Of a DNA stretch of 64,000 nucleotides, positions 1-7,092 are shown in pieces. The notes under the pieces are model-generated. The model searched no databases and was not told the origin of the DNA. It saw nothing but the letters and a program-made list of their open reading frames with translations. How positions within the stretch are numbered: the stretch's first letter is position 1; every line of letters begins with the position of its first letter. Made by a program: the position numbers and the translations under genes. This DNA comes from JACKNG01 sp050184115. Its GTDB lineage: Bacteria; Pseudomonadota; Gammaproteobacteria; Ga0077536. The DNA lies in NCBI GenBank assembly GCA_050184115.1, contig JBFXAQ010000016.1, positions 29,111 to 93,110 on the forward strand. The letters are read 5' to 3'.

Positions 1-23
1 CACCGGGGGAGGGGAGGACCTGG

Positions 24-524
24 TCAGACCGCGCGCACCGCGATGCGGCGCAGGCGGCCGTGGGCTGCGCGCGGCAGGCGGACGTGCAGGATGCCGCGCC
101 GGTAGCTCGCGCTGCCGGCTTGCCCGTCGACGGCGACGGGCAGTCTGAGTGCGCGCTCGAAGGCCCCATAGGCACGTTCCATGACGTGGTAGCGTCCGCT
201 CTCGCGTTTGCGTTCGAAGCGCTTTTCGCCGCGCACGACGAGCACGTCGTCGACGACGTCGATTGAGAAATCATCCTCGTTCATGCCGGGGCATTCGAGA
301 TCGACTTCGACCGTTTCCTCGCCCACGCGCAGCTCGGCGGCGAGCACGCCCCAGCGGCTGCCGGCATGGACGATGTCCTGCTCGACGCGGTCGGCATCGG
401 CGCGGTGCACGGGATTGAAGCGCGTCAGTGCGTCACCAGCGCGCGTGGTGAACTCGCGCCAGCCATCGGCGAGGCCGTGCCAGGCGCGGCTCAGGCCCTG
501 CTTGCAATCGTCGAGTGTACTCAT
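24..524 (-). CDS. Hsp20/alpha-crystallin small heat-shock protein
   Basis: A 166-aa small heat-shock protein, an ATP-independent holdase expected in the cytoplasm. The alpha-crystallin domain fills about residue 65 to the C-terminus: a PGMNEDDFSIDV segment, then the strand motif RGILHVRLPRA near the end. The start is the ATG at 524, because AGGAGG sits 8 nt upstream; the frame stays open much further upstream, but only through the divergent neighbour. It is divergent from a second hsp20 (684), with about 160 bp of shared promoter DNA holding two CTTGAAA boxes in opposite orientation. The N-terminal 60 residues are less conserved, as is usual in the family. Family assignment is firm; client proteins are unknown. 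Confidence 0.9.
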   Translation of the reverse strand: MSTLDDCKQGLSRAWHGLADGWREFTTRAGDALTRFNPVHRADADRVEQDIVHAGSRWGVLAAELRVGEETVEVDLECPGMNEDDFSIDVVDDVLVVRGEKRFERKRESGRYHVMERAYGAFERALRLPVAVDGQAGSASYRRGILHVRLPRAAHGRLRRIAVRAV

Positions 525-593
525 CGAGCCAGCCCTCCTGTGACGCGGACGGCGGAGCGCCGCCAGCGTCCAAGGTAGCGACGATGTGCGCGC

Positions 594-600
594 TTTCAAG
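594..600 (-). promoter_or_regulatory. Possible sigma32 -35 box for the leftward hsp20
   Basis: Read on the minus strand this is CTTGAAA, a perfect heat-shock -35 element, 70 nt before the ATG at 524. The matching -10 is poor: CGCTACCT after 13 nt fits the CCCCATNT consensus only partly. The call therefore rests on the -35 and on the heat-shock gene it faces. Confidence 0.4.
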
Positions 601-615
601 TCAGCACCACCGGCG

Positions 616-643
616 CTTGAAATCCACGCGCGTCGCACCATCT
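616..643 (+). promoter_or_regulatory. Sigma32-type heat-shock promoter of the rightward hsp20
   Basis: CTTGAAA (616-622), a 13-nt spacer, then CACCATCT (636-643). This is one mismatch from the RpoH consensus CTTGAAA-N11-14-CCCCATNT and lies about 40 nt before the ATG of the hsp20 at 684. Position, spacing and the target gene all agree. Confidence 0.7.
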
Positions 644-683
644 TCTGCCGCATTCGACGTTGCCCCGACGAGGAGGAGCAGAC

Positions 684-1130
684 ATGCGTACCAGCATCTA
701 CGAACCCCTGACGACCATCCGCCGCCTGCAGGACGAGATGAACCGCGCCTTCGGCAGTGCGCTGACCGCCGGCGACGACAGCTCGGATTCGGCCGTGAGC
801 CACTGGGCACCGGCCGTTGACGTCCACGAGGAGGCCGACCGCTACGTGATCGTGGCCGACATCCCCGGCGTCGAGCCGGACGCCATCGACGTCACCATGG
901 AGAACGGCGTGCTGACCATCGCCGGCGAACGCAAGGCCGAAAAGCGTGCGACCGAGACTGGCAGTGCAAGGCGCATCGAACGCGTCTACGGCTCGTTCTA
1001 TCGCCGCTTCTCGCTGCCCGACACCGCCGACGCCGAGCGCGTGGAGGCGCGCAGCGCCCACGGTGTGCTCGAGATCAGCATCCCGAAGAAGGCGCAGCTG
1101 CAGCCGAAGCGGATCAAGGTCGGCAACTGA
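684..1130 (+). CDS. Hsp20/alpha-crystallin small heat-shock protein
   Basis: A 148-aa small heat-shock protein of the bacterial class with the usual MRTSIYEPL-type N-terminus. The alpha-crystallin domain starts near residue 40 (WAPAVDVHEEADRYV), passes through an ENGVLTIAGER strand and ends with the HGVLEISIPKK signature. A C-terminal basic tail follows. The ATG at 684 is preferred over an upstream in-frame ATG at 660, because GAGGAG lies 7 nt before it. A near-consensus sigma32 promoter is upstream and a strong hairpin terminator immediately downstream, so this looks like a monocistronic heat-shock gene. It should hold unfolding proteins for DnaK/ClpB. Confidence 0.95.
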   Translation: MRTSIYEPLTTIRRLQDEMNRAFGSALTAGDDSSDSAVSHWAPAVDVHEEADRYVIVADIPGVEPDAIDVTMENGVLTIAGERKAEKRATETGSARRIERVYGSFYRRFSLPDTADAERVEARSAHGVLEISIPKKAQLQPKRIKVGN

Positions 1131-1153
1131 GGCGACATTCGAGCAGGCGATCG

Positions 1154-1178
1154 AAAACGGGGCTTCGGCCCCGTTTTT
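1154..1178 (+). terminator. Intrinsic terminator after hsp20
   Basis: A 10-bp stem, AAAACGGGGC/GCCCCGTTTT, with a TTCG tetraloop, ends in a run of five T. It lies 23 nt past the hsp20 stop. The A-rich left arm means it could also act on leftward transcripts, but no minus-strand gene ends here. Confidence 0.9.
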
Positions 1179-1248
1179 CGTTGAACGCGATCGAGCCCTA
1201 CGGTGACCCACCCCGGTGATGAGCGTTCACCGCGGCGAGGAAAAAATC

Positions 1249-2121
1249 ATGGGGAAGAGTCTGCTGGCGGCCATCGCGGTCGTCGTGTCTATGAGCGCGG
1301 TGCGGATGGCCGATGCGGCGCCGCCGCCGGCCACGGTCCACCTGTTGCAAGCGCCCGCCTGGCTGGAGCGGGCCGGCGGACGCCAGGCCTTGCGGCCAGG
1401 CAGCGTGTTGCAGAACGGCGATCGTATCGTCACCGGGGCCGGCGCCCGGGTCGTCCTCGCGCTTGCCGAGGGCAGCCTGGTCAAGCTCGGTGCTACTGCC
1501 ACCCTGGCCCTCGACGACCTCGTCGTGCCGCCGGACGAGGCGGGACTGTTCAGAGGGTTTCTCGACGTCGTGCGCGGCGCCTTCCGCTTCACCACCACCC
1601 TGGCCGGACGCCAGCGCGACGTCCGCGCGCGCGTGCGTACCGCCACCATCGGGATCCGCGGCACCGACGTCTGGGGCAAGAGCGAGACGACGCGCGATTT
1701 CGTCGTGCTGCTCGAGGGCGCCATCACCGTCACCCGGGACGGCCAGGAGCAGACGCTCGACCAGCCCCTCAGCCTGTTCATGGCACCGCGCGACCGTCCG
1801 GTCCTGCCCATCACCACCGTGGCAACAGCCGATCTCGCGCGCTGGGCACAGGAGACCGAACCCCAGGCCGGGCAGGGAATCGTCGGCGGCGACGGCGGCT
1901 TCGTGCTCCACCTCGCCGAGTTCGCCCACCTCACCGATGCACAGCGACTGGTCACCAGTCTCGACGCGGTCGGTTATGCCGCGACTGTCGTACCCAAGGG
2001 GGAGGGGCTCCACCGCGTGAGCATCACGGGCTATGCCAGCCAGGCGGACGCGGTCCACGATGGCGCGCAGCTCGTCCGGCAGCAAGGGCTGCCGGCACCG
2101 CGGGTGGGCAGGGGGGATTGA
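1249..2121 (+). CDS. Exported FecR-domain protein with C-terminal SPOR-like domain
   Basis: A 290-aa protein with a Sec signal peptide (residues 1-24, ending near ADAA). A FecR domain spans about 50-165: LRPGSVLQNGDRIVTGAGA and the characteristic VRTATIGIRGTDVWG. The C-terminal 75 residues (GGFVLHLAEF onward, with VGYAATVVPKGEGLHRV) look like a SPOR fold, which binds denuded peptidoglycan. FecR domains of this free-standing type are usually periplasmic scaffolds, not iron sensors, and no sigma factor or TonB receptor is nearby. The start is the ATG at 1249, preceded by GAGGAAAA; an upstream in-frame ATG would bury the signal peptide. Role inferred: envelope or cell-wall association. Confidence 0.75.
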   Translation: MGKSLLAAIAVVVSMSAVRMADAAPPPATVHLLQAPAWLERAGGRQALRPGSVLQNGDRIVTGAGARVVLALAEGSLVKLGATATLALDDLVVPPDEAGLFRGFLDVVRGAFRFTTTLAGRQRDVRARVRTATIGIRGTDVWGKSETTRDFVVLLEGAITVTRDGQEQTLDQPLSLFMAPRDRPVLPITTVATADLARWAQETEPQAGQGIVGGDGGFVLHLAEFAHLTDAQRLVTSLDAVGYAATVVPKGEGLHRVSITGYASQADAVHDGAQLVRQQGLPAPRVGRGD

Positions 2122-2148
2122 CCGTGCGGTGTCGTACGGAGCGCGCCG

Positions 2149-2973
2149 TCAGGCGTGACCCGGACGCGGCGTCACGGCGTAGGCGGGGGCCAGCGCGATG
2201 CCACGTGCGCGAAGCGCGGCGTAGACGGCGTCGTTGACGGCGAAGCTGAGATCGAAATAGCGCATCGCCGGCACCCAGTAACGGTAGCCGACAACGATGC
2301 CACCGGCCGGAAAGCCCTCGATGCCGACCACCGGCGCCGGTTGCGCAGCGACGCCGTCCGTCGTCGTCAGGACCGAGCGTACGAGCTGCGTCGCGGCCTG
2401 GGCATCGGCGCCGATGTCGATGGTCACGCTGCCCTCGACGATGCGCCTGGCGTAGGAGTTGCGGTGGATCTCGCCGACGATGTGCTTGTTCGGAATGACG
2501 ATGTCTTCGCCATCCTCGGCCACCAGGCGGGTGGCGGCCAGGTCGATTTCGGTGACCACGCCCGCGCAGCCCTGCACCGTGATGGCGTCGCCGACCTTGA
2601 ACATGCGTGTCAGGATGATGACCAGTCCGGCGCCGTAGTTCGAGACGGGCCCCTGGATGGCGAAGCTCGCGCCGACGGCGAGGCCGCCGACCGCCGCGAT
2701 CAGCGGCGTGATGCTGATACCGAGCTTGGACAGGGCAATGATGACGAACAGCGCGATGACCATCAGCCGCGCGGCACTGGCGATGAACTGGCGCAAAGTG
2801 ACGTCGACGTCGCGCCGCTCCTGCAGCCGGAGCAGCACGCGGCGTACCCAGCTACCGACGATGAAGCCGGCGACGAGGATGATCACCGCGCCGGCGAGCT
2901 GGAAGGAGTAGTTGACGAAGAAATCGACGCAGATGTCGTAGACCTTCTGCAGGGTGGCGAGTTCTTCGTCCAT
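2149..2973 (-). CDS. mscS: MscS-family mechanosensitive channel
   Basis: A 274-aa protein, close to the 286 aa of E. coli MscS. Three membrane segments lie at about 22-44, 66-85 and 90-125. The last is the Gly/Ala-rich pore helix (IAAVGGLAVGASFAIQGPVSN) followed by MFKVGDAITV, the start of the cytoplasmic beta domain. The C-terminal cage domain carries the IPNKHIVGEIHRN segment typical of the family. It should open under membrane tension and release solutes on osmotic downshock. It stands alone, convergent with the FecR-like gene and divergent from the cyclase/FHA gene. An mscL lies 13 kb away, so both channel types are present. Confidence 0.92.
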   Translation of the reverse strand: MDEELATLQKVYDICVDFFVNYSFQLAGAVIILVAGFIVGSWVRRVLLRLQERRDVDVTLRQFIASAARLMVIALFVIIALSKLGISITPLIAAVGGLAVGASFAIQGPVSNYGAGLVIILTRMFKVGDAITVQGCAGVVTEIDLAATRLVAEDGEDIVIPNKHIVGEIHRNSYARRIVEGSVTIDIGADAQAATQLVRSVLTTTDGVAAQPAPVVGIEGFPAGGIVVGYRYWVPAMRYFDLSFAVNDAVYAALRARGIALAPAYAVTPRPGHA

Positions 2974-3117
2974 GGTGATTCCGGGTATGCGGGGATGGGC
3001 CGGAGCATAGGCGAATCGCCGCGCGTGGTAAAACCGGCCGGGTCGGCTTGATCCCGGTCAGGGTGCCTGTCGGCGTCGCGCTCGAATATCGAACCTGGTG
3101 TCGAGGGGAGGAATCAC

Positions 3118-4023
3118 ATGGACGACGACCGCACGGCAGCGCGCCTGGCCGTGCTGTTCGCCGACGTCAGTGGCAGCACGCGTCTCTACGAGCAGTACGG
3201 CGATGCCGTCGCGCGCCACGACGTCGGCCTGGTATTGCGGCTGCTCGGTGAAGTCGCCGCGCGCCATCACGGCCAGGTGATCAAGACCATCGGCGACGAG
3301 GTGATGTGCACCTTCAGCGTGCCGCAGCACGCTGCTCTCGCCGCGCGCGAAATGCACGAGACGTTGCGCGAGGCGAGCGCCGCCGGTCGCTTCCGCACCG
3401 GTACGCTGCGGGTCAAGATCGGCTGGCACTACGGCAGCGCTGAGTGGCGCGGGCACGAGCTGGTCGGCGCCCTGCCGGTGATCGCTCAGCAGGTCATCGG
3501 GCGCGCCAAGCCGGAGGAGATCCTGGCTTCGGCCGAAGCCGTGGCAGCCTTGCCCTCGACCTGGCGTGACGACGCCCAGCTCATGGATACCGTCGAGAGC
3601 CGGGCCGACGGCGCGCCGCTCGGCATCTGCAAACTGCCCTGGGAGGACGACGACGAGGCGACCCAGTTCCGCGCGACGCCGGCCGCCGCGCCCAGCGTGA
3701 GCCAGCGCCTGTGGCTGCGTCACGGCGATCACGAGCTGTGCCTGGACGAAGCCAATCGCCATTGCCGCATCGGCCGCATCGCCGGCAACGACATCGTCAC
3801 GGCGAGCCGTTTCACCTCGCGCCACCATGCTGAAATCAGCTTGCGCCAGGGGCGCTTCTACGTTGCTGACAAGAGCATCAATGGCACCCTGGTGGCGCCC
3901 CGCGACGGTCCCGGCGTGCACCTGCACAACGAGGAAGGCGTGCTGTCCGGCGAGGGTACGCTGGTGTTCGGCAATGCCGCCGCAGGCGACCCCGCGGCAA
4001 CGGTGATCTATCGTTGCGAGTGA
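3118..4023 (+). CDS. Class III adenylate/guanylate cyclase-like domain fused to FHA
   Basis: A 301-aa soluble two-domain protein. A class III cyclase catalytic domain (about 8-165) has both metal aspartates (FADVSGST, D16 region; TIGDEVMCTF) and the substrate-contact Lys in VIKTIGDE. Where the family has V-N-x-A-x-R, the sequence reads VIAQQV, so the Asn and Arg that stabilise the transition state appear to be missing. A linker leads to a C-terminal FHA domain (about 195-290: CRIGRIAGNDIVTASRFTSRHHAEI), which binds phosphothreonine. GAGGGGAGGAATC precedes the ATG. FHA-cyclase fusions are taken to link Ser/Thr phosphorylation with nucleotide signalling; no Ser/Thr kinase is in the window. Activity is uncertain. 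Confidence 0.8.
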   Translation: MDDDRTAARLAVLFADVSGSTRLYEQYGDAVARHDVGLVLRLLGEVAARHHGQVIKTIGDEVMCTFSVPQHAALAAREMHETLREASAAGRFRTGTLRVKIGWHYGSAEWRGHELVGALPVIAQQVIGRAKPEEILASAEAVAALPSTWRDDAQLMDTVESRADGAPLGICKLPWEDDDEATQFRATPAAAPSVSQRLWLRHGDHELCLDEANRHCRIGRIAGNDIVTASRFTSRHHAEISLRQGRFYVADKSINGTLVAPRDGPGVHLHNEEGVLSGEGTLVFGNAAAGDPAATVIYRCE

Positions 4024-4038
4024 GGCATTGGTGGCGGT

Positions 4039-5514
4039 TCAGCTCACCGCCGCCGCCATGCGCTCGCAGAAGGTGCGCAGGATCTCGAGCCGCGCGATGC
4101 GCTTGTCGTTGCCGGGTACCAGGGTCCACGGCGCTATCTCGGTGGAGGTGCGGATGACCATGTCGCTGATGGCGCGCTCGTAGTCGTCCCAGCGTTCGCG
4201 GTTGCGCCAGTCTTCCTCGGTGATCTTGTGCTGCTTCCATTCGATCTGTTCGCGCTCACGGAAGCGGCGCAGCTGTTCCTCGGGCGAGATGTGCACCCAG
4301 AATTTCATCAGCACCATGCCGTGCTCGACCAACTGCTCCTCGAAGGAATTGATCTCGTTGTAGGCCCGCTGCCATTCGATGTCGCGGGCGAAGCCCTCGA
4401 CCCGCTCGACCAGTACGCGGCCATACCACGAGCGGTCGTAGATGGTCTGGTAGCCGGCGCGTGGCAGGTGGCGCCAGAAGCGCCACAGGTAGTGATGGGA
4501 TTTCTCCTCGTCGGTCGGAGCGGCGACCGAGATGACGCGGTAGAGGCGCGCGTCCATGGCCTGGGTCACGCGGCGGATGGCGCCGCCCTTGCCGGCCGCA
4601 TCCCAGCCCTCGAACACGGCGACCGCGTTGACACGCTGCTGGCGCGCCTTCCAGGCCAGCTGGTAGAGCTCGTCCTGGTAGGCCTTGAGCTGCTTGCGAT
4701 ACTGCTTGTCCTCGATGGTGCGGTCGAGCGGCACCGCACTCAGCACGCCGGGCTCGCCGATTTTCTGCAGCGCGGGGGAACTCATGGTCACGCGGCCGCT
4801 GCTCGGTGGCGGCTGGTCGAGGCGCGCGGTGATCCGCTCGAGCAGGATCTCGCCGACCTTGAGGTTGCGGTAACGGTCGTCGCCCGACTCGATGATGTGC
4901 CAGGGCGAATGGGCGACGTCGGTCTTGCGGATGGCGCGCTCGGAGATGAGCGCGAACTCGTCGTAGCGGCGCGAGAAGGATTTGGTCAGCGGCGAGATCT
5001 TGCCGCCTTTGCCCTTGGCCTCGTCCTTCAGGCGCTTGAGCTGCTCCTTCTTCGAGAGGTGGAACCACAGCTTGACGATCAGCGCGCCGTCGTCGACCAG
5101 CATGTCCTCGAAGTGCCGGATGCGCTCGAGCTCGCGGTCGAACTTGTCCATTTTGATGTTCTTCAGCGCGCGGTCGATGATCGGCTGGGTGTACCAGGAA
5201 CCGAACATGACGCCGATGCGGCCCTTCGGCGGCAGGGCGCGCCAGAATTTCCAGAAACGCGGCCGCATCAATTCTTCGTCGGTGGCGTCCCAGAAGGCGT
5301 TGGTTTCCAGCCCGCGCGCGTCCATCCACTTGTGGATGAGGCTGACGACCTCGCCCTTGCCCGCGCCCTCGACCCCGGAGACGATGACGATGACCGGGAA
5401 ATCGGCCTCGCGCAGGCGCCGCTGCACGGCCAGCAGGCCGGAATGCAGGGCGGGTTCGCGAGCGTTGAATTCGTCTTTCGCGATCTTGCGACCGAGTTCC
5501 GCGGCTTCGAACAT
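4039..5514 (-). CDS. pap: Polyphosphate:AMP phosphotransferase (two-domain PPK2)
   Basis: A 491-aa protein with two PPK2 domains in tandem, the architecture of polyphosphate:AMP phosphotransferases that make ADP from AMP and polyP. Domain 1 has a P-loop GVEGAGKG (47-54), but its Walker B site reads FGSWYTQ (104-110). Domain 2 has GWDAAGKG (303-310) and an intact DRSWYGR (360-366). The C-terminal half is therefore the likely catalytic one and the N-terminal half structural, as known for double-domain PPK2s. The start is taken at the ATG at 5514 (MFEAAELGRK); an upstream in-frame ATG adds 20 residues unlike the family. Cytoplasmic, energy and phosphate storage metabolism. Confidence 0.92.
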   Translation of the reverse strand: MFEAAELGRKIAKDEFNAREPALHSGLLAVQRRLREADFPVIVIVSGVEGAGKGEVVSLIHKWMDARGLETNAFWDATDEELMRPRFWKFWRALPPKGRIGVMFGSWYTQPIIDRALKNIKMDKFDRELERIRHFEDMLVDDGALIVKLWFHLSKKEQLKRLKDEAKGKGGKISPLTKSFSRRYDEFALISERAIRKTDVAHSPWHIIESGDDRYRNLKVGEILLERITARLDQPPPSSGRVTMSSPALQKIGEPGVLSAVPLDRTIEDKQYRKQLKAYQDELYQLAWKARQQRVNAVAVFEGWDAAGKGGAIRRVTQAMDARLYRVISVAAPTDEEKSHHYLWRFWRHLPRAGYQTIYDRSWYGRVLVERVEGFARDIEWQRAYNEINSFEEQLVEHGMVLMKFWVHISPEEQLRRFREREQIEWKQHKITEEDWRNRERWDDYERAISDMVIRTSTEIAPWTLVPGNDKRIARLEILRTFCERMAAAVS

Positions 5515-5791
5515 GGGGCTGACTCCGGCAAGATTGATTAGTCGCTTTCTAGCGCTTCGCCACCGCGTGCGCATTGACCCCTGTCAAGTCGCCCCGGACG
5601 GTGCGTCCGGCCATCATACGCGGCACGGCGCCGCGGCTGCGTGGCTTGCTGGCAACGCAGGTGCAAACGCAGCCGACACGGTTCGTCCGACCTGACGGCG
5701 GAGCAGCGGGAAAAGCAGGCTAGACTAGCGCCGTCGCGGGTGGACCAGCCGGTACTCGCCGCGGTCAACGGCAGCGCAGGGGGAGCTTCGA

Positions 5792-7075
5792 GTGAACACG
5801 CAGCGGGGAGCGGCCATGCCGCACGCCTCGCCCGCGTACGTCTGGTACGTCGTGGGCGTTTGTTTCCTGGCCTACACGGTCAATTTCGTCGACCGCCAGA
5901 TCCTGGCCATCCTGCTTTCCCCCATCAAGCAGGAGCTCGATCTGAAGGATGTCCACCTGGGGCTGCTTTCGGGCACGGCCTTCGGCATCTTCTACGCCAC
6001 CATGGGCATCCCCATCGGCCGTCTCGCCGACCGGATGCCACGGCGTTCGGTGATGGCGGTCTGTGTCGCCCTGTGGAGCGCCATGACCGCTCTTTCGGGC
6101 GCGGCGCGCAGCTTCGCCACCCTGCTCGCGTGCCGTGTCGGCGTCGGTGTCGGCGAGGCCGGCTGCAGTCCCCCGGCCATTTCACTCATCAGTGACTACG
6201 TGCCCGAGCACAAGCGGGGCGGGGCGATGTCGCTCTACTCGATGGGCGTGCCGGTCGGCATCGTCATCGGCTTCCTCGCCGGCGGCTACCTGCGCGAAGT
6301 GGTCGGCTGGCGCATGGCTTTCGTCCTGGTCGGCGCGCCGGGCCTGGTGGTCGCGGCGCTCCTGTTCCTGACGGTACGCGAGCCGCCGCGGCAGCATCAG
6401 GCGGCGTTGCCGCCGGTGGGCGAGGTCTTTGCGTTCCTGTGGCGGCGGCGCTCCTTCCGCTACCTGTCGCTGGCCTCGGGCCTCTATGCCTTCGCGACCT
6501 ATTCGACTTCGTTCATGCTCGCCATCTTTCTCGAGCGTTCGCATGGACTCTCACCCATCGAGCAGGGCCAGGCGGCGGCCTTCATCATGGCCGGTGGCGT
6601 CGGCATCGGCACCTTCGCCGGCGGTTTCATCGCCGACGCCTGGGCGAAGCACGACCGCCGCGCCTACGCACTGCTGCCGATGGTCAGCATGGCCATCGCG
6701 GTGCCGGGTTCTGCAGCGGCCTTCCTGTGCGAGAACACCGCGGTCGCCATCGGCCTGTTGATGATCCCGGGCCTGTGCGGGCAGATCTACCAGGCGCCGG
6801 CCTTCGCCGCTTCGCAGTTCCTCGCGCCGCGCTCGATGCGGGTGACGGCTGCCGCGGTGCTGTTCTTCGTCATCAACATCATCGGGTTGATGTGCGGCCC
6901 GGCGGCGACCGGCTGGTTGAGCGACGAACTTCACCCCGCCTACGGCCAGGAATCCATGCGCTACGCGCTGTTGGGCGTGAACATGGTGTTCTACGCGGCG
7001 GCATCGTTCTTCTACTGGATGTCCAGCCGCAGCATGCGCGAGGACTTCGACCACGTCGCCGCGCTGCCCGATTGA
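5792..7075 (+). CDS. MFS transporter, Spinster-like
   Basis: A 427-aa inner-membrane protein with twelve predicted helices. The first is WYVVGVCFLAYTVNFVDRQIL; the MFS loop 2-3 signature appears as GRLADRMPRRSV, and helix 4 carries RVGVGVGEAGCSPPA, characteristic of the Spinster-type branch of the superfamily. Substrates of this branch in proteobacteria are mostly unknown; lipids, hexuronates and aromatic acids are all claimed. Two starts are possible: GTG at 5792 (GGGGGAG upstream) or ATG at 5816 (GGGGAG upstream); the longer is given. It is convergent with the molybdopterin oxidoreductase gene. Confidence 0.88.
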   Translation: MNTQRGAAMPHASPAYVWYVVGVCFLAYTVNFVDRQILAILLSPIKQELDLKDVHLGLLSGTAFGIFYATMGIPIGRLADRMPRRSVMAVCVALWSAMTALSGAARSFATLLACRVGVGVGEAGCSPPAISLISDYVPEHKRGGAMSLYSMGVPVGIVIGFLAGGYLREVVGWRMAFVLVGAPGLVVAALLFLTVREPPRQHQAALPPVGEVFAFLWRRRSFRYLSLASGLYAFATYSTSFMLAIFLERSHGLSPIEQGQAAAFIMAGGVGIGTFAGGFIADAWAKHDRRAYALLPMVSMAIAVPGSAAAFLCENTAVAIGLLMIPGLCGQIYQAPAFAASQFLAPRSMRVTAAAVLFFVINIIGLMCGPAATGWLSDELHPAYGQESMRYALLGVNMVFYAAASFFYWMSSRSMREDFDHVAALPD

Positions 7076-7092
7076 GGCAGGCGGCGGGGCGC

